A DNA stretch of 64,000 bases, taken from the NCBI GenBank assembly GCA_902729315.2, contig LR746273.1, positions 997,001 through 1,061,000 on the forward strand, in the 5' to 3' direction. Below the pieces are notes generated by a model, which did no database searches, was not told where the DNA came from, and worked only from the letters and a program-made list of their open reading frames with translations. How positions within the stretch are numbered: the stretch's first letter is position 1; each line of letters begins with the position of its first letter. A program made the translations under genes and the position numbers. The DNA is from Spirodela intermedia. Its lineage: Eukaryota; Streptophyta; Magnoliopsida; Alismatales; Araceae. Positions 20,721 through 32,451 of the stretch are shown piece by piece.

Positions 20721-22065
20721 TAAAAATGTATAAGTGTGAGTCACTCCATTAGATTTTTTTTAACATTAATTCAATCACATAAATCTCTTCTATTTTCTAA
20801 AATATAAAATATAAAAATGAAGATAAATGTGACATGGCTGAGCCAAGGATGAGTCGAGGTGAAGAGGAAGAAGATGAGGGATTCAACTATGAATTAAAAT
20901 AAACGTGAGGAAGGTGGCTGCAAGTTGAGATGAGCCTACAGCTTGTTGAGGTGGCAACAAGTTGATCCCAAGGCTTATTGAGGTGGTGACAAGGGGAGAT
21001 ATTGACTTAAAGTGGCTGCAAGATGAGGCAAGGGGATGGGGTGAGGTAGGCATAGCAAAAGTCTGCTCCAAGGAGGGGTTTTACATCTTTGGAAAAAGGC
21101 AAGTAAAAACATTACTACTCAATTTTGGAATGCTCGTAGGGCTTTATTTACACATGTGAAATTAAAAAAAAATTATAACATATGTAAAATTGTAGATATG
21201 ACACTCTAAAAAATATTAGAGTTGAGAAATTGTGTTGTTCATATCATTCATTAAAGTGAAGTTTTATGATTTTTTGATATGTTTTGGAGCTGACTTATAT
21301 TTTTTAGGAAAAGAGTCATTTCATCTTGGCTCACTTATGAGTAAGAAATAGAGAACAAAAAAAAAAGTTATGATATAACTCTTTCACATACTCTCAATAC
21401 AATGTCATGGCCTAAGTTACAATGTTGTTACATACACCCAACTACGAGCATAAGAAAATAATTAGGTGCATGTTGGTTGTCATTGGAATGACCTAAATGT
21501 CTTAATTCATTTGCATGAAATCATATATTTTTGATAACTAGTTCTCTTATGAGATTGAACACTCATAATATGTTAATTTTCAATATATCAAAATTACTAA
21601 ATAAAGAGACATTAAGAATGCATATGAGTTACTATGAATTAATGTAAATAACTCATAATAAAAATGTGGTCTTCAACATGTCAACATCAAACATTGAGTA
21701 ACAAATTGCACAATGCAAATGTAGAATCTTTCATGACACCTAGAGAGCAGATAAATGATTGACATTATTAGGCTATAAGTATGAAGATGTTAGAATTAAA
21801 AAAAATCAAAGAATTATACTATTCAATAGTTGACCAGAAACAATTTTTTGAGGTGATCAATGATCTTCTCCAATACAACATCTAGAGAGGGGAATATCAT
21901 TTTTGATGTTTAGATTAAGTGTTATACATTAACATTGAAACATTTCAATGTGTACCAAAGAATATATGTTGAGTAATAATCCATTTTCTCCATGTGGTCT
22001 TGCTTGTTTGACCATGAAACTTATAGTGGCCTTTCTTCATCTTCTTTTCTTCAACCATTTGATGC
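20721..22065. other. AT-rich intergenic sequence
   Basis: There are short degenerate repeats of a GAGGTGG/CAAGTTGA type at 20850-21030. No gene, LTR or terminal repeat was recognised in the rest. Confidence 0.4.
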
Positions 22066-22633
22066 AAGATGGGGCGAGAACCTCCGGTACCTGATCAATG
22101 AAACTCGAGTCCCATGATAGGGCAGTCGCACTGATCTAATAAGAAGGTTTTAACCCTAGACTCTAGGTCTGACCACGTAACCTAAGCATAGACATGCGTA
22201 CTAATATGCGTGATTATCTCAGGACAACCCAGAGAAACACTCAACGATGGTGAGTGAGAGGCCCTCTCGGTCCACATCTAGACAGATGGCAGAATTGTCG
22301 TCGTGAAGTAGTCTAGGGCTACAGCTCACGAACTATGATGAGTCTGATGTAGCATCGGAAGTCACGATCTGATAACCTATCCTATTCTATCTACATGCTC
22401 CTGAAGGCGGTAGAGACGAACCGAGAAAACCCTTCGAAAGATAATTAAACTTAAGTAAGAAGGGGTACGGAGCTAACCTTCAGGGCTGCGTAGCCCGACA
22501 AGTCGTGACAGAGCAGAGATCCGACGAAGGCAGAGACGTCCGGTGAAGAGCGATGCTCAGCGTCGATGGTCGGTCCTGGTCGAGGGTCACGGAAGTCGTC
22601 GTCTTAGGGCGTGGCACAATCGGACAATCGGGG

Positions 22634-22715
22634 TGGGCGTGGGCCTGCAGGTGGGTCAAAGGGCACGCTAGTGGGCGTGGGCCCGCTGGTGGGCCAAAGG
22701 GCACGCTAGCGGGCG
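22634..22715 (+). repeat. Two-copy minisatellite, unit about 40 bp
   Basis: Two copies of a GTGGGCGTGGGCC...AAAGGGCACGCTAG unit with few mismatches, followed by the beginning of a third (GGGCGTGCACGG). Confidence 0.85.
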
Positions 22716-22813
22716 TGCACGGCAAGTCGCGCGGCGTGCCCTAGGGCACGCGGGTAGTGGCGCCGGGTGGCCGAGCGGGCCGCAAGAGCCGGCGCGCGGG
22801 GCGCACGCGGCGG

Positions 22814-22961
22814 CAGCGCTTCGGCGGGAAGGCCGAGCGTCTGCGGCGCTTCGGCAGGAATGCCAAGCGTCAGCGGCGCTTCGGCGGGAATGCCGAGCGT
22901 CGACGTTCGGCGGGAAGGCCGGGCGTCAGCGGCGCTTCGGCGGGAATGCCGAGCGTCAGCG
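22814..22961 (+). repeat. Five-copy GC-rich minisatellite, unit 30 bp
   Basis: Five tandem copies, of 30, 30, 29, 27 and 30 bases, share GCTTCGGCGGGAA then GCCGAGCGTC. The copies differ by single substitutions and a deletion in the fourth. Confidence 0.9.
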
Positions 22962-24322
22962 GCTGGGGCGGAAACCCAACCGTCACCGGAAGGATCGGCC
23001 TCTCTGGCGGCGCCGGGAAGCGGAGCAGAGAGGAGACGATCCGGCCGACGATACCAGGGAGGGTTGAGCTCTCCTGGTCTAAGCGGCGCCGGAAACGGCG
23101 CGACGGCGGCGGAGCGTCGGGAAAATCCGGCGGGGGGCCTGTGAGGAGCTGGGACTGGTTCTGGCTCGTCAGCGCGGCTGCGGGGTCTCTTCCGACGTCG
23201 GCGGCAGGTCGGCGTTCATCGGCGAACAGCCAGCGACTGGGCGGAGCGGCGGAGGGCGGCTCCGGCGAATTTATGGTGGAGTTCCGGAGGAAGAGGCGGC
23301 AGTCGAACCGGGAGTCGAGAGACTCCGGCGGAGTGCTCGGCGACGGCTCGTGGGGAGGCGAAGCGAGCCCCTTTCGTCACGACGGCGTGACGGGGTTCCA
23401 GCAGAGGCGGCGGCGGCTACAGCGGCAACCGCGACCGTTTCGTCCGGTGACGGCGGCGAGCTCCCGGGCGGCAATGAGATGGCCGGCGGCGGCAGCGGTC
23501 TCAGGCGGCAGCGGGACTTCTCGGGCAGCAGCCCTGGAAGGGGGTATCGACGGCCTTCCTCTTCCTCCTTCCCTCCCTATTCTTGGTCACGAGGAAGATA
23601 ACTCACAACGATAATTTCTCTCAAAAAAAATACGGCGCTCTCTGAGGGGGGGGTCCTACCTCCCCTTATATGGGGGCCCACAAGTGGGCTAAGGGGAGGT
23701 GGGCCCACTTGATACCCTCAAGCCCATAAGCCACAAAGGCTACAAAAGGGGCTTATTGGGCCTCTTAAAGAGAGACCCAATAAGCTTCCCTAAAAGGACA
23801 AAATAGGAGGGCCCTCTTATAGTGCTTAAGTGGGCCTCAAATAAAGACCCAAATAAGCCCCCAAAGAGGCCCAAAAAAAGAAAGACACATAGGTCCCCCC
23901 CTTTTAGGGTTTTAATTGGGCCTCAAAGAAAGACCTAATAAAACCCTAAAGAAAGAGAGATAAACAACAACACACACACATATAGAATTGGGCCCGCTAA
24001 CACACAAATGCGAGGCCTAATAAGTCAACGTGAAAATACAAAGAAAGATATGAGTGAGCTCAAGCTTGTCGTCGCGGAGGTGGAATGTCATTGTCTCAAA
24101 GGACTAGGTTGTGTAGTGAAAGTCAAGCTCCTTTGTCTTTGCATGTCGATCGGGTTGAACTCGGATTGTCGGTATCTCCTGAACTGATGGAGACAGGTCC
24201 CACTTGCCATCACCATTGGTGCCTAAGTAATCCTCCACACAAACCTCAATGAGGTGAGGTGTGGAGTGCAATATGTATCTTGCGCAACTAAAGCATTAGT
24301 CATAGATTCTATTGGCATGTAA

Positions 24323-24581
24323 TGTAAAAAATGATAGAGTACATTAATTTTTTTTGTCTTTATTAGTTTCTTTTTTTATCTTTATTGAGCCAAAAGGGTG
24401 ACAACTGACTTAGGGCAAGAATATAACCTTTACATAATCTCTCTCTCTCCTCTCTTAAGAGAGTTTATGACATTTCAAGAGTTTTTATGTGTGAATTTCC
24501 TTTTCTTCTTGGCTTTTTTTGACCATTTTCTCCCTTAAATCTATCTATTACCTCTACATTGTTCATTCTTATTTTCCCACA
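24323..24581 (+). repeat. 5' LTR of the copia element
   Basis: It begins with TGT and ends in CACA, immediately before the primer-binding-site remnant at 24585-24596. Its exact ends are inferred from alignment to the 3' copy. Confidence 0.75.
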
Positions 24582-27500
24582 AATTGGTATTAGAATACCA
24601 TATTCATGTACTGAGTGTTTTCCTACAATGCAGACTGCATAAACATCAAGGAAATTAAAAAAGTAAGTAAAGTTTTGAGCTATTTGTGAAGATTTACCAT
24701 AACAAGGAACAGGAAAGTATTGTGTGCAATTTTGTGAAGAGGTAATCACAACCTATTGTGTCATTTTTCAATAGAGATAAGTACACTTTAAGGTTATTAA
24801 GATAAAAATATTTTTTATTTTACAAAACTTATGGAGTTTAGTTGAAAATAATTATAAAGAAAGAGAGAGTTCTAAAAAAATGGTAAATTTTTAAAAAACA
24901 ACTAAGGTCTTCTTAGTGTTACAATAATTAGTTTCAAAAGTTATTCTTCCACAAATTGTTAATGCCACAAGTACATATTTTTTTTGACAAATGAATCTCA
25001 TGGAGACAATAGAATTATGACTATAAAACTTCAAAAATCTCTACAGAGAGTTTAAAACTATTTTCATGAAATTTGGTAAATCTGGTTGTGATTTTTTATC
25101 ATATTTTAATTATCATTAATTAGATAATTTAAAACTATTTTTATAAAATTTGGTAAATCTATTTGTGATTTTTTTCATATTTTAATATCAATAATTAGAT
25201 GAAAATATTTGGAGAAGATTGTTCGAGAAAGAGAGTTATTAAAAAGTTTTGAGAAGTTTTTCATTAAAATTTGACTATGTTATTGCTATTAAAGAATCTA
25301 AATATTTTTCTATTTACACACAAAATAAGCTAATGGGATTTTTATTGGCACATATAAAAAGGATGAATAAATAATTGAAAAAAAAAATCTTGACCAGGTA
25401 TTTCATCCTAAAGTTGAAATTTAAAAAAAAGGAGAAAATTAATGAAGACACTCCCAATTAATGACATGATAATGGAAATAGAAATGGAGGAAATGATCAT
25501 AATCGAGGTTGTGGAAAGGTTCGTAGTAGATCTAATTATGAATAGCAAAAATATGACGATATAAATAATAAAAATTATAAAATAAATTTTAGAATGATGT
25601 AATATTAGCTTTTTAAGAAATATGGACACATTGAAACATATTCTTGGGATAAGGTAAAAAATAAGAAAATATTAGAGAAGGGAATTTGAAGTGAGTATGT
25701 AATTTTTATTATAAGTATGAAACATAGTGAAGTGAATTATTAGGCTAAGATAAGAAAAGGAGTATGTAAATATTGTTGGAGAAAATGATAAAATAATATG
25801 TTCCTTATTTTTACATCTTCAAATATAAGTAATTTTATTTTAAAATATTGATACATCTATAAATTGTGATGCTAAAATTTATGATAGAAATAGTGTGCAA
25901 ATTGAAGTTATTGGTACCATTGTTGTTCATACAAAAATAGGTATAAATACTTTGATTTATAATGTATATATTTTTTTTCTAAAATGAGTATATTATTTAA
26001 TTATTATGATTAAATTTTTATAATATAATTATCTTATTCACTTTGAAGATGATAAATGTGTTATTAACCTCAGAGAAATATCATGCCTCTTATGTTAATT
26101 GCTAAGGTTGAAAAAATGATGTTTCTTCTTGATATTTCAAAACTTATTGAATTTGAGATGTTTATTGAAGAGAATGATCATTCTATGCTTTAACATTTAT
26201 GTTATGGATATTTACATTTTAATGCACTAAAATTATTACATTATAAAAAATATGATTTCTGGTTCACTATCTATTTCAATAAATAATGAAGTGTGTGAAT
26301 ATGCTATGGTAAACAATGCTTGATATCTTTTCTAATAGAAAAATCTTAAAAAGTAGGATTTCCTCTTGAATTATTACATGATGATATATGTGGTCTACTA
26401 AGAACTCTATCTTTGAATAATATTCAGTATTTTCTATTTATTATTGAATGGTTTTATACTCATGAGTTAAGTATATTTTCTTATTCAATAATTTGAAGCA
26501 CTTAAAGTTGTTTCTTTTGTTTAAGCTTTTGTTGACAAATCTAGTTATTTCTTGAGTTTAAAGCTTTAGATAAATGAGAAAAAATATATCTCATGAGTTT
26601 GAGTTATTTTGTAAAAAAAATAACATTCAAAGGTATTTAACTGTTTTTTAAAAAATCTAAAGTAAGATGGTATTGTTGAAAGGAAAAATAAATAATAATA
26701 TAGATGGCTCAAAGTATACTTTGTGAGAGTCATCTTCCAAATGTTTTTTAGGCTGAAACAATAACAACATCTACTTATCTTTCGAATATTTCTCTGACTA
26801 AGGTAGTCATGAATATGACTCTTTATTAGGCATAGTATCATCATAAGTCAAATGCTGGTCAGTTGAAAAAAAAATTGTTTCAAATACATTAATTGATGTT
26901 AATAGTAAAGGTAAAACATATAAGAAAAGTGAGAAATATATTTTTCTAGACTAGAGTGATGAAAATAATGGTTGTCATTTATATAATCCTTTAAACTAAT
27001 TATTATTTTTTATTTGTTGTGAGGTTATATTTGACAAGAACAATTGTTATAATTTGAGTAAAAGTATTTTTTGTCAAATATCTTCTTATGAAAATAGATA
27101 TAATGTTTTACAATTCGAGTGAGGTTCAACATTTGAAACTCAAACAGGATTTAACTCACCTTGAAGAGAGTCTCTAAGTGATTCTAATGATTTGAATGGC
27201 CACAATGACTGAAGTTCATTGTGGCCAAGAAATATGAGATCTTTAAATGGAATTTATAAATCCTGTGTTTTTACTTGTATATGACTATAGAATTGTTTAG
27301 TTATGAGAAGTCATGAGGCAAAGATGAGTGAAGGAAGACAATAGAAAAGAATGTGCAGTAATGAAAAGAATGGCACATGAGATTTTATAGATTTAATGCC
27401 AAAAAGAAAACAATTAGTGTAAAATCAGTTTATAAGGTGAAGTATAAACTAGATGAAAATAAAGATATATGACAAAGTTAGTGCTAGCAATGAAGTGATA

Positions 27501-28076
27501 TGAACAATAACAAAGTATTAATTACTTTGAAACTTTTTCTATGGTTGCAAGATTTGAAATCATTTATATTATTTTGACCGTAGCAGCACAAATAAAATGA
27601 ATGTATATTATTTTTTTTGAATAATTATTTAGATGAAAATGTTATGTTGAGTAATCATAAGGTTTATCATTAATCAGAAAGAAATTAAAGTTTATAAATT
27701 GAAAAAGTCACTATATGATCTTAAGTAAGCACCTAGAACATGGTATAATAGATGATTCATATTTTTATAAACATAATTTTCATCAAAGTGATAATGAGCT
27801 AACACTTTATGTCAAGATTCAAGAGTCTTATGACAACATATTAATTATCTTTATAGCAAATAATCTTGTCTTTCAAAGAAGAACAAAGCACATTGAATTT
27901 TGTCATCCCTTTATTTGAAATTTAGTTACTGTAAATTCTATTGAATTAAAATTTTGCTCAACATTAAATTAAGTAGTGATGGTTTTCTGAAGGTGTTAAG
28001 CTATACCAAGTTTATTAAATTTCGAGAGTCACTTGGTATTAAAATATTTACATTAAGGGGGAGTCTAGAAATTTCA

Positions 28077-28303
28077 TGTTAAAATTGACATAATATTTTA
28101 ATATTTTTTAAATCTTTTTTTATTCCTTTTTTATTTTAATTGGACCCAAAGGGTGGTAGGCCACGTGGGGCACGGATGTAACCTTTAAATACTCTCTCTT
28201 CCTAATATCTTGAAATAGAGGGTTTTTGTGTGAGAGATTTCCAAACGTTCTCTCTCTTAAATCTATGTATTCTTTACACATTTCTCATTCTTATCTTTCT
28301 ACA
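28077..28303 (+). repeat. 3' LTR of the copia element
   Basis: It follows the purine tract at about 28054-28068. It is about 30 bases shorter than the 5' LTR and much diverged from it, which implies an old insertion. Confidence 0.75.
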
Positions 28304-28329
28304 AATTCACATTGGTGCTTGGAACCCAC

Positions 28330-28612
28330 AACATAACACCAACGTCCCCAGATGCGTGTACGTGGGGATGAACGGCCTCCTGATGAACCACCCTACCTAG
28401 TACGGTGACACCATCCAACTGGTTCGATGTAAGGAAAGCTGCGGAGAGCGGCTACAAGCTCATGTTTTGCCCGGGGGTGTGGGTGGGTGTGCGAGCTGTG
28501 CTTTGCTGCTTCTAAAGATCTGGGCCTCTTTGTTAAGGATGTGAAGACCTGGGTCAGCCTCGGAGGCTTCTCCTCTTCAGTTGTTCTCAAGAAGGCCTTG
28601 AAGGAGATCATA
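28330..28612 (+). pseudogene. Kunitz-type protease inhibitor fragment (C-terminal third)
   Basis: It begins within the CVYVGMNG segment, equivalent to residue 124 of the intact gene. A stop and a frameshift follow near 28398. NWFDVRKAAESGYKLMFCPGV is readable next, then another shift, and finally DLGLFVKDVKTWVSLGGF and VVLKKA. The downstream sequence (AACATTACTTTGTGA) also resembles the 3' flank of other KTI copies. The first two thirds of the gene are absent, and the copia 3' LTR abuts the broken end. Confidence 0.85.
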
Positions 28613-29013
28613 GATGAACGCACATGTTCTGACAGATTCAATCGCAACATTACTTTGTGAAAATAATGCCATAAATATACATTATTCGCAAGTAGCCGTT
28701 TTCAGATGTAGACAAATAAAACTCAAACGTTGGCATGGGGGGCCCTACTATCTTATCCCTATTGACTCTTCCATCCCCCACGCGTCATGGAGAAGACAAT
28801 GGAAGATATAAGCGCCTGAAAGTCAACAAACTATGGCCGTGGTCACGCCAAGAGTTTTCAAAGAGGAGCCTAGCTATTGGACTTTGGAAGATGCCTGGGA
28901 AGAGAATGCTATCAATACAAGAAGAGGCCATACTGCAAGAAGTCTAGCTCCGTAGAATACTTAAGAAGAGATCATACTGCACGAAGGGGAAGAAAGTAAA
29001 GAGAGAGGGCGAC
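28613..29013. other. Presumed promoter and leader of the wall-associated kinase gene
   Basis: No separate gene was seen. The first part (28613-28690) is KTI 3' flank; the rest leads into the kinase start. Confidence 0.4.
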
Positions 29014-31420
29014 ATGAGAGGACAAGGGAGAACACCCACCATGTCTCCGCTTTGGAGCTTCCTTCTCCACCTCTTCCTCGTCGCAGCAACGGCAACGGAA
29101 CCGGCGGAGGCCGCCGCCGGAGCACTACCGGGATGCCCGGACCGATGCGGCAATATCACCGTCCCCTACCCGTTCGGCATCGCAACGGGCTGCTACAGAC
29201 GGGGGTTCAGGATGGCATGCAACAGCTCCTACAGCCCGCCAAAGCTTTTCCTCAGCAAAAACATGGCGGTGTCGGAGATAAGGGACGCCGACCTCGTGGT
29301 GGAGGCTCCCATAGCTAGGAACTGTTACAAGCCTTTCAATCTCGGCCCGGATGTGGAGCTGACCACCGTCGACGTTACCGGGACGCCCTACACCTTGTCC
29401 TATAGCCGGAACAAGTTCACCGCCCTCGGCTGTGACACTGTCGCACTCAACTTCCAGGGGGGGAACATGTTCGACTTCAGCAGTGGATGTGTGTCCTTCT
29501 GCATCGACCCTTCCAGCATCAACAACGGGACCTGCGATGGCATCGGGTGCTGCCAGACCTCTATACCTAGAGGGCTCCAGCAGCTGAGCACCATATTGCG
29601 TAGTCTGAGTAACCACACGGGCACTTTCAACTTCAGCCCCTGCAGCTATGCCTTCCTGGTGGAACAGGACAGCTTTGCCTTCCAATTGACGGATCTGTAC
29701 AGCTTCGCGCGGAAGAGCACGGTCCCCGTGGTGCTCGACTGGGCCATCGGAAGCCAGCCATGCGATGTGGCGGCGCAGTCCTGGAACTACGCCTGTGGCC
29801 CCAACAGCTACTGCTTCAACGCCACCAACGGCGGCGGCTACGGCTGCCGCTGTAACAGTGGTTATCAGGGGAACCCCTATCTCCCGAATGGGTGTCAAGG
29901 TAGACGACCAAAGAACAGAGGGCACTCTGGGGCAGGGGAATGGTGGAATCAATACCGAGCCACTTGATTCTATTTTCTCTACATTTCCCGCAGATATCGA
30001 CGAGTGCGCGGATCCCTCCACCAACACCTGCTCGCATATCTGCACAAATTACCCAGGCGATTACGCCTGCTCTTGCCCCAGAGGAACCACGGGCGACGGC
30101 AGGAAGCTAGGGACAGGGTGCATCGACTCCAGGAAGTTGCCTCTGGTTCAGATTGTTCTCGGTTAGCACCTCGCAAGTCGACGTCGGTGACAACAGACTT
30201 GATTTTCGAACCGTAATCGTGATCCTGAACTTCTTCCTGACCATGATGCAGGTGTCGGCCTAGGCTCCGCGTTCTTAATCGCGATCTCTTCATGGGGATA
30301 CTGGGCACTCAAGAAGAGGAGAATGATCCTACTGAGAGAGAACTTCTTCAAACAAAACGGGGGGCTGATGCTGCAGCAGCGGATCTCTTCCCTTGGAAGT
30401 GCAGGCGAGAGAGCAAGGATCTTCAGCGCTGAGGAGTTGGAGAGGGCCACTGACAACTACAGCGAGAGCCGGATCCTGGGGAAGGGAGGCTACGGCACTG
30501 TTTACAAAGGGATCCTCCCGGACAAGAAAGTGGTTGCCATTAAGAAGTCCAAGGTAGTGGACGAGACCCAGGTGGAGCAGTTCATCAACGAGGTGGTCGT
30601 CCTCTCCGAGGTCATCCACCGGAACGTCGTCAAGATCCTGGGCTGCTGCTTGGAGACGCAGGTCCCTCTTCTGGTCTACGAATACGTCCCCAACGGCACC
30701 CTCACCCACCACCTCCACGGAGACGATCACGTCTCCACCGTCTCCTGGGAGATCCGCCTGCGGATCGCAGCGGAGACTGCTGGTGCTCTCGCCTACCTCC
30801 ATTCTGCGACGACTTGGCCTATCGTCCACCGCGATGTGAAGACGGCCAACATTCTCCTCGACGACGACTACACCGCCAAAGTGTCGGACTTCGGGGCGTC
30901 CAGGTTGATCCCTCTGCGGAGGGGCCAGGTCACCACCTTGGTGCAGGGGACGATGGGGTACCTGGACCCGGAGTACTTCCAGACGGGGTTGCTGACGGAG
31001 AAGAGCGACGTGTACAGCTTCGGGGTGGTCCTGGCGGAGCTCCTCACAGGGCAGAAGCCGCTGTCTCAGACGAGGCCCGAGGAAGAGCAGAACCTGGCCA
31101 TTTATTTCCTCCACGCAGTGAGACGCAAGCAGTTGCTCAACATACTGGAGCCTCGCATCCGCAAGGAGGCAAGCGAGGAGCAGCTGGAAATGGTGGCGAG
31201 GGTGACAGAGAGGTGCCTGAGCTTAAGGGGAGAGGAGCGTCCGACCATGAAGGAAGTGGCGGTGGAGCTGGAGCGCCTGCGGTTGCCCCCGTCGCACCCT
31301 TGGGCCCCACCGACTCCGGACCGTTCAGCGTCCGCTTCACGCGCGTCGGCGAGAGGCGGCATCTCGGAGGATGAGAACTTACTTAGGGAAGACTATTCGA
31401 CGGCCTACTGTACCGCATAG
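29014..31420 (+). CDS. Wall-associated receptor-like kinase (three exons, 740 aa)
   Basis: Exons: 29014..29899, 29994..30161 and 30252..31420 (2223 nt). WAKs span the plasma membrane, bind pectin or its fragments outside and phosphorylate targets inside, in growth and defence. There is a signal peptide, then the galacturonan-binding GUB_WAK region ([16 protein letters not shown], then [13 protein letters not shown]). The WAK-associated cysteine-rich region and an EGF-like module run to about residue 294, then a calcium-binding EGF module ([19 protein letters not shown]) encoded by exon 2. The membrane helix lies at about 345-373. The kinase domain has GKGGYG (428-433), VAIK with K449, [11 protein letters not shown] (HRD 544-546), DFG (564-566) and [10 protein letters not shown] (584-593); all catalytic residues are present. 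The second ATG at 29041 (MSPLWSF) has a better context and starts the signal peptide directly, so the true start may be there. The 94-base and 90-base introns use GT-AG. Confidence 0.95.
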
Positions 31421-32329
31421 ATTGTCTGAAAAGCACAGTATCGTCGTTTCATCGTCTAATGTCCCATGGTGATTGAAGTCATTCAAGAACATCGTTCATC
31501 CATGCATCGTGCTTCTAATGCAATCTTCTCCGGCTTATTTCTGTTTATTTTGATATTTTCGGTCAAATAACGTTATCGAAGTTCCGAAAGTCAACGCGAA
31601 CAGGGCAGCACGAAGGGGATGCTGGATACTGTGGCTAGCCTGAGCAGTGGGAGTAAACCGTACGAGTTGTACGAAATTATAAAAATCGATTTACCTAAAT
31701 AACAGAGTGGATCTCAACCATCGTGAAAGCGACGTCCTGCCAGTCCGTTGTCCCGATTTGTGAAAAGTCCAACGCTCTTGCCAGCTGATAGCGATTAGTC
31801 AATTAGAAACTTTCAAAATAATACTGTTATAAGAGTTTGACTGTTTGCTCGTCCAGACAACCATCTTTTTTTCAGACATTTTTTAAATATAGCTAAAATT
31901 ATTCTTCTGAAGGTCATTGCCTAATTTAGGCCCTTTCACCTCCGATCAATCGTTACTTCTATAATGGGGATTCTCATTTAGACGTAAGTGGATATGATCA
32001 TGATCACATTGCAAGGCATCAATTAACTGTGCCGACTATACATTGCAATGCAATATATTTATTTTACAAATTTCATCCTTTAGAAAATAGACGAGACCCA
32101 TGCGATTGAATTATTTTTAGAAATCTGATGGGGCGAGTTCCACTCAAACTAGTCTTCACATGATATTTACCAATTTATTATGCCACACGCATCTGGTGAT
32201 GCTGAACGGATCATCAGATGATGATGATGCCGCAAATCCATTGACAGATATTTTCCTTATCAAACCCAACACCCCACACCCCTTCCCTTGAATTGAGACG
32301 AAGACAAGCAGACCCAATTCATAACTAGA
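31421..32329. other. Intergenic stretch downstream of the kinase gene, nothing recognised
   Basis: It contains the kinase 3' UTR. No domain-bearing frame or clear repeat was seen. Confidence 0.4.
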
Positions 32330-32415
32330 AAAAGATCTTAAAGTTGAATGATCTCAAACATTTTGAGTAGTCTCTCTCGGAGAAATGCAACCTGTTCTAT
32401 CACCCCTAGAAATAA

Positions 32416-32451
32416 ATAGAGAGAGAGATATATATATATATATATATATAG
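32416..32451. repeat. (AG)n(AT)n compound microsatellite
   Basis: An AG run passes directly into about ten AT units. The corresponding position of arm A has no such repeat. Confidence 0.9.

Larger units (their letters stand above)
22070..24260. other. GC-rich island inside AT-rich DNA, probable non-coding mobile or repeat-derived segment
   Basis: Composition switches abruptly near 22070 and falls back after 24260. It holds two minisatellites (22634-22715 and 22814-22961). From 23640 it has a series of degenerate GGGCCT...AGACCCAATAA modules, in which GGGCCTC and AGACCCAATAAG recur several times. The long alanine/glycine/arginine frames at 22757-23614 lack any known domain and are driven by base composition. 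The size, the islanding and the lack of genes would suit a solo LTR or a non-autonomous element, but I found no convincing terminal repeats or target-site duplication. A short shared GCAAGAT (22071 on the plus strand, near 24280 on the minus strand) is too weak to rely on. Confidence 0.4.
24323..28303 (+). mobile_element. Decayed Ty1/copia LTR retrotransposon
   Basis: The 5' LTR (24323-24581, TGTAAAAAATG...CCCACA) and 3' LTR (28077-28303, TGTTAAAATTG...TCTACA) align along their length. Both contain CCTTTA then TACTCTCT-like runs, GTTTTTGTGTGA-like sequence, TTAAATCTATCTATT and TCATTCTTAT. A degenerate initiator-methionine primer site TTGGTATTAGAAT follows the 5' LTR, and a purine tract AAGGGGGAGTCTAG precedes the 3' LTR. 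The internal order is gag then integrase then reverse transcriptase, as in copia. A zinc-knuckle trace reading KKYGHIETYSWDK is near 25610. Integrase remnants near 26390-26830 read CGPLRTPSLNNIQYF, then FELFCKKNNIQRYL and LTKVVMNM. A reverse-transcriptase trace near 27700-27890 reads YKLKKSLYDLK then a HNFHQSDNELTLYVK segment. Stops and frameshifts are everywhere and the element is very AT-rich, so it is inactive. Confidence 0.88.

Noticed and set aside
22757-23614. A 285-codon frame in the GC-rich island
   Set aside because: Gly/Arg/Ala-rich; the repeated part comes from the 30-bp minisatellite and no domain or splice context is visible.
22060-24300. Short GCAAGAT inverted match at the two ends of the GC-rich island as terminal repeats of a DNA transposon
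   Set aside because: Seven bases is within chance, the position is not flush with the composition border, and no target duplication flanks it.
29125-30045. A 306-codon antisense frame across the WAK extracellular exon
   Set aside because: It crosses the exon 1-intron 1 border of a gene with well-supported splice sites, and shows no domain.
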